Positions 56,288 to 64,000 of a stretch of 64,000 nucleotides of DNA are shown piece after piece. The translations under genes and the position numbers were made by a program. The number at the start of each line of letters is the position of its first letter. Position 1 is the first letter of the stretch. The DNA is from Ctenosaura bakeri (taxonomy: Eukaryota > Chordata > Lepidosauria > Squamata > Iguanidae). The DNA is taken from positions 1-64,000 of the forward strand of contig CAOLHI010000413.1 in assembly GCA_948474755.1 (NCBI GenBank), read 5' to 3'. The notes below the pieces were generated by a model. That model was not told the DNA's origin. It did no database searches and worked only from the letters and a program-made list of their open reading frames with translations.

Positions 56288-56590
56288 GCTATGAACTGCT
56301 GTCAAGTCAGCTTCAACCTATGGCGACCCTATGGACAAGAGAGCTCCGAGCCCCTCTCCCCTCAACCGCCCTGCTCCAGTCTTGCAGATTCAGAGATGCC
56401 TCTACCTCGATCGGGTCTTCCCATTTGCAGTGCAGTCTTCCTCTTTCTCTGCTGCCTTCTACCTTACCAGGCATCATTATCTTTTCTAGTGAGTCTCCTT
56501 TTCTCACGATACGGCCAAAGTACGACAGTCTCAGTTTGGTCATCTTGGCGTCTAGGGAGAGTCCAGGCCTGATCTGTTCTGGGACCCGTT
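56288..56590 (-). mobile_element. BovB (RTE-type) LINE C-terminal fragment
   Basis: The minus-strand frame encodes KLRLSYFGRIVRKGDSLEKI, MMPGKVEGSRERGRLHCKWE, LQDWSRAVEGRGARSSLVHR, the end of BovB ORF2 (YFGHIMRRGDSLEKxLMLGK pattern). It lies downstream of pyrimidine-rich sequence and is heavily truncated. Confidence 0.82.
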
Positions 56591-56796
56591 CCTTTCTTTG
56601 CCTTTTTAGCAAAGTGCCTGGGGATGCCAAAGTGCCTGGGGATGCCACAGATTGAACTGGGGGAACACCTGTACAGTCTGGCCTGAGCCTGAGCCCTTCC
56701 CGGGGAAACCAAAAGATCCCCGGCTTGGCAAAGGCTGGGGGGCAGAGAGAGCTATTCTCTCTGGGGGATTCTGGGACTTGTCCTCCAAAAAAGAGT

Positions 56797-57377
56797 ATGG
56801 TGTCTCGATCGAAAGAGGTACTGGTACCCCTCTACTCTGCTTTGGTTAGACCCCATCTTGAATACTGTGTCCAGTTCTGGGCACCCCAATTCAAGAAGGA
56901 CATGGCGAAGCTGGAGCAAGTCCAGAGGAGGGCGACCAAAATGGTGAGGGGCCTGGAAGCCATGAAGCCCTATGAGGATAGAATTACAGAGCTGGCCATG
57001 TTTAGTCTGCAGAAGAGAAGGTTAAGAGGTGACACGATAGCCATGTTTGGATATCTGAAGGGATGTCATGTAAAGGAAGGAGAGGGCTTGTTTTCTGTTG
57101 CTCCAGAGACCAGGACAAGGAGCAATGGATTCAAGCTGCAGGAAAGGAGATTCCACCTGAACCTCAGGAAGAACTTCCTGACAGTCAGGGCTGTCTGGCA
57201 GTGGAATCTGCTGCCTCCATGGAGTGTAGTGGAATCTCATCCTTCTTTGGAGGTTTTTAAGCGGAGGCTGGATGGCCATCTGTCGGGAGTGCTTTGAGGG
57301 TGTTCCTGCATGGCAGAAGGGGGTTGGACTGGATGGCCCCTGGGGTCTCTTCCAACTCTACATTTCTATGATTCTAA
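56797..57377 (+). mobile_element. CR1 copy with long open frame
   Basis: The frame up to 57297 is open and encodes [73 protein letters not shown]. It ends in the CR1 tail 'acatttctatgattctaa'. Confidence 0.93.
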
Positions 57378-57389
57378 AGAGCTATGATA

Positions 57390-58375
57390 TCTGGGGTTTT
57401 CTGGGATCTGCAGTAACAAAAAGAGCACTGCTTTCCTGGGGATTCTGGGAGTTGCCTTCCAGAGCGGGGGAGCATTCTTTTCAAGGGATTCTGGGGCTTA
57501 CTTTAGAAGAGGAGTTCTGCTGACTGAAGGACTCTGAGTACTGAAGTAAAAACAAGAGCTCTGCTGGGTGGGGGATTGTGGGCATTGCAGTCCAACCCCC
57601 CCCCATGCCATCTGGAGTTTTCTAGGAGCAGCTATCTTGGGGAATCTGGGAAATGTAATCCAAAATCAGTTATGCTCTGCAGCTGTGGTTGAAAGAAGAG
57701 CTAGGTGGGCTGGGGGAATGTGGGCATTGCAGTCCACCCGGGAGTCATGCTGTCTGGAGAATGGTGGGACTTTTAGTCCAAAAGGGCGTTACGCTATCTG
57801 TTTTTTTGGAGCGAGGAAGAGTAGAAGAAGACCTATCCTTTCCAAGGATTCTGGGATGTGCAGTCCAAACAGAGGCCAGGCTTCTCAGAGGGAAGCAACA
57901 ACAGAAAAAGAGCCATGCTTTGCACGGCTTCTGGGATCTGCAGTCCAAACAAAGAAGCCAGGCTATTCAGCGGGGGAGGTTCAGTAGAAAAAGAGCCATG
58001 CTTTGCAGGCTTCTGGGATCTGCAGTCCAAGAAAAGAAGCCAGGCTATTCAGCGGGGAAAGTACAGTAGAAAAAGAGCCATGCTTTGCGCGGCTTCTGGG
58101 ATCTGCAATCCAAAGAAGCCAGGCTATTCAGCGGGGGAGGTACAGTAGAAAAAGAGCCGTGGTTCTGGGATCTGCAGTCCAAACAAAGAAGCCAGGCTTT
58201 TCAGGGGGTGATGGGCGTTATAGTCCAAAGCGAGCTACGCTTCCTGGAAGGCTGCCGCGAGTCCTGGCGGAAAGCAGCGCTCCGCTGGCAGGGGATTGCG
58301 GGCGTGGTAGTCCAAACACGGACGCGGGGAGCGAGATCGGACTCTGGACGGGGGATTCTGGGAGCGTCAGTCCCC
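57390..58375 (+). promoter_or_regulatory. Array of about 17 ZNF143/THAP11-like motifs
   Basis: The phrase 'ctgggatctgcagtcc' and variants recur at about 57401, 57445, 57491, 57577, 57645, 57719, 57763, 57851, 57931, 58013, 58095, 58165, 58212, 58298 and 58358, at 40-90 bp spacing. Reverse complemented it is GGACTGCAGATCCCAG(AATC), similar to the SBS motif ACTACAnnTCCCAGnATGC bound by ZNF143/THAP11. Between motifs recur 'aaaaagagccatgctttgc' and 'agaagccaggct'. The array ends in the CpG island before the predicted exon at 58636. The similarity is seen; binding is inference. Confidence 0.55.
57895..58200 (+). repeat. Minisatellite of about 82 bp, about four units
   Basis: Units contain 'gcttctgggatctgcagtcc', 'aagaagccaggctattcagc' and 'gtagaaaaagagccatgctt'. 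They are nearly identical, while further copies to the left (57390-57890) are more diverged. This is the young core of the motif array. Confidence 0.85.
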
Positions 58376-58800
58376 GATCCAAAAGGAGCGCCTTCTTCCC
58401 CCGGACCGGGGCGCTGTCCGAGCGGAGCGGCGGCTCTGGCCGGCCGAGGCGCCTTCCGTCCGTCCCTGCCCGGCCAGGCCCCACCCCGGACGGGATCCGG
58501 GGCCGGGCCGGGCCGGGCCGGGCGGGCGGCGCCTCCCCTCCCGCTCCCTCCCCGGCCGGCCCGCCCGCCCCGGGCGAAGCATGTGCGGAGCAGCCCGGCG
58601 GCCCCGCGCCCGTGTCCGCGCCGCGCCCGGGGAGCATGACGGCCCCAGGCCCGCTCCGGGAAGGGGGATCGGGGAGCGGGGGGCCGGGCCCGGAGGCGGC
58701 CCCGGCGGGGCGGAGCCGGGGAGACCCCGAGGAAGAGGGGGAAGGGGCGGCCGGGCTGCGCGGAGCCCCCTCCCGCAAGGTAGGAACAGCGAGCGCCGCC
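58230..58800 (+). promoter_or_regulatory. CpG island, probable promoter of an unidentified plus-strand gene
   Basis: Extremely GC- and CpG-rich, with runs such as 'gggccgggccgggccgggcc' and 'gcggcgcctcccctcccgct' (GC-box type). It covers the predicted first exon. No TATA box. Confidence 0.7.
58636..58779 (+). CDS. Probable first coding exon of an unidentified gene
   Basis: From ATG at 58636 (A at -3 gives a fair Kozak context) a 48-codon exon reads MTAPGPLREGGSGSGGPGPE, AAPAGRSRGDPEEEGEGAAG, LRGAPSRK and ends at CGCAAG|GTAGGA, a good donor in phase 0. It is low complexity, rich in Gly, Pro, Ala and Glu, typical of disordered N-termini encoded by CpG islands. I do not recognise the protein, and no later exon is visible up to 64000. 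An alternative start at 58580 in another frame (MCGAARRPRARV) is also open, so frame choice rests on the donor and Kozak context only. Confidence 0.4.
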
Positions 58801-59003
58801 GGGCTTCCGCACGGGACTGTTATAGCGCTATGATTCCGATCCTGGGCTTTGCAGTTTGGGGAGGGGGCTTCAGGATATTGAAAGTGGAATAACAGCACTA
58901 TGACAGTGTAGTGCCTTCAGACCCCTCCCCAAACCGCAAAGCGCAGGATTCCATAGGAGGTTGCAAGTGGAATCATCGCGCTATAAGAGTCCAGTGCGGA
59001 AAC
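58801..59003. mobile_element. Palindromic MITE copy inside a CpG island
   Basis: From 'ggcttccgcacgggactgtt' to 'gagtccagtgcggaaacg', with extra internal rearrangement ('gtgtagtgccttcagacccc'), suggesting two copies fused. It starts about 20 bp after the predicted donor at 58779. Confidence 0.8.
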
Positions 59004-59663
59004 GAGGACTAGCAGCTTGAGGGGGGCGCGTAGATCGGTTGGTGGGTTTTAGAACACGTGGGCAGGGGGCGGAAGGGGGGTCCCGGGGCGGTGACTCAGC
59101 CCCGGGGGCGCTGGGTCTGGTCCCCGCCGTTCTCTGTGGGCTCTCGAAGCATTCGGGGGCGATCTGAGTCACTTCGCGGAGAAGGAGGAGGAGCGGGACT
59201 CAGCCGACCCCAGACTTCTTGCCGCCTGAGGCCAGGGGCAAAGGGGAGTCTGTTCCGCGTCCCACCGGCAGAGGCCCACGGTGGGGTGGGGTGGGGTTGC
59301 GTTCAATAGTGGCGATGGGGTACCGCGCTGGGGGACAGAGGACAGGGGAGTGGTGGAGGGGTCCTGTGGGGGGCACTGTGTGGCACCCCGACAGTGCCAG
59401 CAGAGAAGGAGGGACCACGGGGTTGGGGAGACTCAAATAGGCTTGGAAGGGACCCTGAGGGTCATCTAGTCTGACCCTAGCCAGTACAGGAAATCCACAG
59501 GTTAAGCATCCCTGTGGAATGAGCGAACTGGAAGAAGGGGTCACCAAGGTTATTAGGGCAATGCAGGAATGCCCCACTAAAGAACCCCGAAAGGCTGGCA
59601 TCCACCCTCGGTTTAATGACCTCCGATGAAGAGGAGCCCACCACTCCTGTGAAGTGGTCTCTT
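59004..59663. other. GC-rich flank of the CpG island
   Basis: Continues GC-rich to about 59300, probably intron 1 of the unidentified gene. No exon recognised. Confidence 0.4.
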
Positions 59664-59815
59664 AGAATCATAGAAATGTAGAGTTGGAAGAGACCCCAGG
59701 GGCCATCCAGTCCAACCCCCTGCCATGCAGGAACACCCTCAAAGCCCTCCCTTTGACAGATGGCCATCCAGCCTCTGCTTAAAAACCTCCAAGGAAGGAG
59801 ACTTGACTACACTCT
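59664..59815 (-). mobile_element. CR1 3' end fragment
   Basis: 'agaatcatagaaatgtagag' through 'aaggagacttgactacactc'; only the last 150 bp of CR1, in reverse. Confidence 0.88.
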
Positions 59816-59875
59816 TAGTGGCAAGAATATCTAGTCTGAATTTCCCTGCTTCGAATTCCAGCACACAGGCACAGT

Positions 59876-60069
59876 GGCCATTTCCACGTTACACTGCTGT
59901 TATTCCACTTTCAACCTCCTGTGGAATCCTGGGATTTGCAGTTTAGGGAGGGGTCTTTAGAATTCTCAGCCAGAGAGCTCTTGGGCCTCAGGAAACTACA
60001 GATCCCAGGATTTCACAGGATGTTGAAAGTGGAATAACGGCACTAGGACAGTGTAGTGTGCAAATGGCC
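59876..60069. mobile_element. Palindromic MITE copy
   Basis: From 'ggccatttccacgttacact' to 'gtgtagtgtgcaaatggcc'. Inner arms 'aatcctgggatttgcagttt' and 'actacagatcccaggattt'. Confidence 0.87.
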
Positions 60070-60878
60070 ACTTGTGTGTTCTCTGGAGTCGCGCATGACA
60101 AGCTCACTCCATCTCCCACGTGGCAGCCCTTGCAATATTCAAAGGTGGCTTCTAAGTGGCCGCTCTCATCTCAGCATCTGCCACCCAAGGCTGTCCCTTG
60201 GCTTGTTCCTTGCTGCAATTCAGAATGGTGCAGGTCCTTCTCAGTACATCAGAACAAATTATGAACCTTCCTTTTGAGCCTTCTTTTCTGTTTCTGTCTG
60301 TACCATGGGGTCTGGCATTTCGTGTCTGAGCTTTTATCCGAACTGCAGAGCAGTTGAACACGTGAAGCAAGAAGCCTGTGCTCCTGAGCATGTGCAAAGT
60401 GCCATTGCTTCCTGCACCAATCTAGGCCCAGGGTGGTGGTTCTTTCACATTTATTTAGCACTCCCGAGAGTGGTAAGTGCGGCACAGTTTATTCCCTCAG
60501 TTCTCATGCTGGCCAAAGAGGGAGCGGAGCATTAAAAGCAGGAGGTGTAATTGGTCAATTTGAGTAATTGTATTAAAACGAGTATTATTCTCTCCCTGTG
60601 GCAGATGGGCTCAGTTTGCAGGAGCTGGGATTTTGGAGGGTGCAAGAAGATTGTGTAAACACAGTCAAGTTGAGTAATTACACACGCTGTTTTTAATTAA
60701 TTGGAAAAGAAACAGAAAAGGCAAACAAACGATGGACCAGAAGAAACCCCGTTTTTCCCCCCCCAAAGATCTCCTGGGAGAGATCTGGAACGGTCTCAGA
60801 AAAGCACCAAGATGTCTGACACGAGCTTCCAGCCCAAAGCAGAAATCCCAAATGGGCCACAGCTTCCCATCCCACTCA
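60070..60878. other. Unassigned sequence
   Basis: No recognised exon or major repeat. A short TTAATTAATTGG-type AT run lies near 60690. Confidence 0.4.
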
Positions 60879-61033
60879 GGCCATTTCCGCACTAGACTGT
60901 TCTAGTGCTATTATTCCCTTTGCAACATCCTATGGAATCCTTTGAGGCCCCTCCCTAAACAGCAAACCCCAGGATTCCAGAGGATGTTAAAAGTGGAATC
61001 ATCGCGCTATAACAGGCGAGTGCGGAAATGGCC
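60879..61033. mobile_element. Palindromic MITE copy, shortened
   Basis: From 'ggccatttccgcactagact' to 'caggcgagtgcggaaatggc'. The end of the left arm is deleted after 'atcctatggaatcc'. Confidence 0.88.
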
Positions 61034-61357
61034 ACTGTCTGCCACAGCTGAGCTCTTGCACAGTTCATATCCATTTTAGATCAGTGTCATTTAATCTTGC
61101 ACCCTCCAGATATGCTAGGCTATGCTTCCTCCTGTGCCTGCCCCAGCTGGGGATTCTGGGAGATGTTGTCCAACAGGTTGGCAGAGTTTCCACTTAAGGA
61201 AACCTGACTTAAATAAATATTAAATATTAGGTGCAGGTATAACTGAACTTCCAGGTAGGCTGCCCTGTGCAAATCAGATCTGTCGGCTTCTCATTCTGTC
61301 ATTTACTGCCAGCACAAAGTTAACGTCTGCCGTGTGATGGAGTGATGGCTGCCAATT

Positions 61358-61560
61358 TGGACAGCTTTAAAGAGGAATTGGATATGTTCATGGGGGATGG
61401 GCCCCTCGATGGCTAGTAGTCAAGATGGGTGTGGATCCCCTCCAGTATCAGAGGGAGTATACTTCTATCTATCCATTGCTGAGGAACATGGGCTATAGAG
61501 TGCAATTGCACCTGTCTTCTTTTGCTGGACTTCTCACTGCGGCCATTGGTTGGCCACTGT
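61358..61560 (+). mobile_element. Old CR1/L3-like LINE 3' fragment
   Basis: 'gacagctttaaagaggaatt', 'gatggctagtagtcaagatg', 'cagtatcagagggagtatac' and 'gttggccactgtgcgaatag' follow the L3-type 3' end, like 34270-34790. Confidence 0.7.
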
Positions 61561-62107
61561 GCGAATAGAAAACAGAAACAACATAGGTATGACTCTTTTC
61601 ATGTTCTTATAGCTGCAGCCCCAAACTTGGAAAAGTTCCGTTTTAGCTCCCCGAGTCCTTTAGCTGGTGGACATACCGGCTGAGGGATTTTGGGAACTGT
61701 AGTGCCAAACTCTAGGATTCAAAAAAAAAAAAAAAGGAACTTTCCCAGGTTCTGAGCAGTAGGTGGCTGAAGGGTTTTGGTTGAGGGATTTGTGGATAGC
61801 CATGCTGCCGGATGAATTTTGGGAGCTGTAGTCACTCCCTCCACCCCAGTTTTTCCAAACTCTCTGCTGCAGTTGAGTGGCAGAACAGCGGCTTGCCTTG
61901 CAGGTGGTTCAGTTGCTGTCACCCGTCTCCATTTTGCGAGGGTGACAGGAAAGATGATCTCCGCCATCTGGAGGCCTGGGCAGCCACCACAGCGGATAAA
62001 CCAGGGAGGGACCAGTCTGACTTACATGAAGGCTTGTCTCCTCCCGGAAATGCCAGCAGGGTTAACTCTGCGGCTGCCAGGTGTCCGTGCCACTCAGGAA
62101 GAACAGA
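61561..62107. other. Unassigned sequence
   Basis: Contains single 'gggaactgtagtgcc' and 'gggagctgtagtcac' motifs (about 61690 and 61822) and a poly-A run near 61722-61735. No gene recognised. Confidence 0.4.
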
Positions 62108-62309
62108 GGCAGCTTCTGCACTACACTGTCATAGTGCTATGATTCTACTTTCAACCTCCTGTGAAATTCTGGGGTTTGTAGTTTGCTGAAGCCAAAGAGC
62201 TCTCTGGCTGAGAATTCTAAATGCCTCTCCCTAAACTGCAAATCCCAGGATTCCATAGGAGGTTGAAAGTGGAATTATAGCTCTATAACAGCATAGTGCA
62301 GAAATGGCC
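62108..62309. mobile_element. Palindromic MITE copy
   Basis: From 'ggcagcttctgcactacact' to 'gcatagtgcagaaatggcc', with inner arms 'gggtttgtagtttgctgaag' and 'aactgcaaatcccaggattc'. Confidence 0.86.
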
Positions 62310-62567
62310 AAAGCCACCATGCTCTTCTGTGCCATGCCCTATGCCCCACTTGGACTCATGCTTTGGGGAAAAGGGCTACAGACCGACCCAGAAGAGCTAG
62401 CCAAGTGGGTGAAGCTTGGTCAGGTTTTAGATCAACATCCCCGTGTCTCTCGCCACCTCCTTTTGTGGCTGGGATTCAGCACCGTATGCTTGGTGGTTAT
62501 GTGCTTCCCAGCGGACTCCCCCTTTATAGATTTGTCGCAGATCTCTCCCCATGAAACTTAACAAAAA

Positions 62568-62752
62568 TCTGTTGTCGTTGCTGTGTGCCTTCAAGTTGGC
62601 TCTGAGTGATGCTGATTCTAGGGCTTTCTTGGCAAGATTTATTCAGAGGAGGGTGAGAGAACGTGACATGGCCAAGGTCACCTGTGGGTTTCTGTGGCTG
62701 AGTGGGCATTTGAATTTTGGTCCTCCGGGGTCCTTGTCCAGCATTTAAGCTA
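62568..62752 (-). repeat. tRNA-derived SINE
   Basis: 'ctgtgtgccttcaagttggc', 'ttcttggcaagatttattca' and 'gacatggccaaggtcacctg' in minus orientation; the head is degenerate. Confidence 0.8.
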
Positions 62753-63805
62753 TTGTGTTGTCGTTGTGTGCCTTCAACTTGTTTCTGACTTCTGGCGACC
62801 TTGCGGAGAACCTGTCACTGGGTTTTCTGGGACTGAGAGAGTGTGATGTGCCCAAGGTCACCCAGTGGGGTTTCCATGGTGTTACTGCGGTTCCGGCCTG
62901 CCCGGAGATAGCACTCAATATCTCTTTTGATATCAAATAATTCGGCTTTCCTTTGCCACCCCGCTCCATGTGTTTGCGAGGCGTGGCTGATAATTGCTGG
63001 ACATCCCACTCTCCACCCGAGCAGGCCAGACAGAGCCGGTTCATCGCTTCAGGGACCTCTCCGGCAAACACCTCATTGCATATGCGCGATACTAACAAAG
63101 GCTCCCTGCCCCGAGCAGGCAACCTGACAAAGCTGGACTAAGTGCTCCACATTTGCATACTGGCTACAGTATTGTTAATTCAGCTCTAAGTCAATCATGC
63201 TAAATTCTGACTTTTCCAAGGCTTTGTCCTGCTCCTAAATCACATTGTTCTCACCGAGTAAGGTGTGGCCTGCAGTCACAATTCACCCTATAAAACCCCC
63301 CGATTCCGAGACCCTCCTCGGATCGCTCCCGAGTTCCAGACCGCCTTGCTTCTGCTTTGCCTGGCAAGCCTTCCCTTCAGTTCCGGTAACTGAGACCGCT
63401 CAACCCCGGACCGCTCAGACCGCTTTGCCGCGCTGAGTTTCTTCTTCATACCCCAACTCCGTTCTCAAGGCCCAGGACTACGAGACAGGTGTCGTATCAC
63501 CTGCTTCCCTCTAAAAATCCCTATTTCCGATTCTTTAGCTAGCTGTGTGGCTGTGTGTTTTCAATATTTGTCTGTATTTAATAAAACATCGTTTTTGCTA
63601 TTTTAACTCCTCTGGCTGCTTGACTGACCTGACCCCGTAGACGCTGGGTTGCAAGATCCTGCTAAGTCACCCTGCCTCTCGCTCGCTTTAGTGAGTGCTC
63701 CAGCTAATTTCCCCCAAAGTTGTGTTGTGGATTGGTCATTTAGGTGTCCCTCCTGGGACCCCCAGAAATCAGGGTAACAATGGCCTAGCAGAGAATTGAA
63801 CCTTG
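62753..63805 (-). repeat. tRNA-derived SINE split by a solo LTR
   Basis: The tail side lies at 62753-62879 ('cgttgtgtgccttcaacttg', 'aaggtcacccagtggggttt'), the head side at 63780-63805 ('atggcctagcagagaattga', a box B remnant in reverse). The LTR separates them. The MITE at 63806 cuts off the rest of the head. Confidence 0.88.
62880..63779 (+). mobile_element. Solo LTR (endogenous retrovirus remnant) nested in a SINE
   Basis: A 900-bp segment starts TGTTACTG and ends GGTAACA. ATGG flanks both ends (62876-62879, 63780-63783), a perfect 4-bp duplication. It carries TATAAAA at 63289-63295 and AATAAA at 63580-63585. Blocks such as 'acatttgcatactggctaca', 'gtgagtgctccagctaattt' and 'cctcctgggacccccag' match the LTR at 19756-20746, so both belong to one family. 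No internal viral genes. Confidence 0.9.
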
Positions 63806-63895
63806 GGTCATTTCCACACTAGGCTGTTCTAATGCTATGATTCCACTTTCAACATCCTCTGGAATCCTGGGGTTTGCAGTTTCGGGAGGGGCTAC
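63806..63895. mobile_element. Half copy (left arm) of palindromic MITE
   Basis: 'ggtcatttccacactaggct' through 'cctggggtttgcagtttcgg'; ends at 'gaggggctacagc'. No right arm before the window ends. Confidence 0.8.
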
Positions 63896-64000
63896 AGCTG
63901 AGGAACTGAGATCAAGGGAGACGGAAGCAAAGGCTGTTCAATGAACCTGCTTAACAACATTCTCTACTGGTGGTTTTTGAACCACGTGAAAAAATGTCCA

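Noticed and set aside
58003..58898. Frames of 184-276 codons across the third CpG island and motif array
   Set aside because: The left part is translated minisatellite and the right part GC-rich promoter DNA; only a short exon ending at 58779 was kept, at low confidence.

Overview
This window looks like vertebrate nuclear DNA, most likely from a squamate reptile and probably an iguanian lizard. Two multi-exon genes with ordinary GT-AG introns can be read by protein similarity. The rest is dominated by interspersed repeats typical of lizards: CR1 retroposons, BovB pieces, tRNA-derived SINEs with an ACA tail, a 5S-rRNA-derived SINE, hAT elements of the SPIN type, and many short palindromic DNA elements. 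The taxonomic placement is inferred from this repeat mix; no species was identified.

Layout. At 1850-17188 on the minus strand lie the first five coding exons of TBC1D20, a Rab1/Rab2 GTPase-activating protein. The gene runs off the left edge, so its C-terminal half is absent. Its CpG-rich promoter is around 16790-17480. At 17480-22915 is a repeat-filled intergenic block with a SPIN-like hAT, a solo LTR nested in a CR1, and several palindromic MITEs. At 23138-41823 on the plus strand lies a complete nine-exon NSFL1C gene (p47, the p97/VCP cofactor of Golgi and ER membrane fusion), starting in its own CpG island. Intron 1 of NSFL1C carries a 1.9 kb hAT element with an internal 141-bp minisatellite. 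From 41824 to about 57400 there is 3' flanking DNA and transposon accumulation with no recognisable gene. At 57380-58360 about 17 copies of a motif resembling the ZNF143/THAP11 site precede a third CpG island and a likely first coding exon (58636-58779) of a plus-strand gene I do not recognise. From 58800 to the end there are mainly repeats, including a second solo LTR of the same family as the first.

TBC1D20 and NSFL1C are head to head, with start codons about 6 kb apart. Both act in early secretory-pathway membrane traffic (Rab1 inactivation; p97-p47 membrane fusion), but nothing in the sequence proves shared regulation.

The items most worth a second look are: the ZNF143-like array at the orphan CpG island; three SPIN-like elements with intact 8-bp target duplications and a shared GC-rich interior; the hAT element with its minisatellite; the roughly 20-copy palindromic MITE family, once amplified as a four-unit 214-bp tandem array; and a one-base frame conflict between NSFL1C exons 3 and 4. 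I saw no clear sign of a new gene system beyond these.
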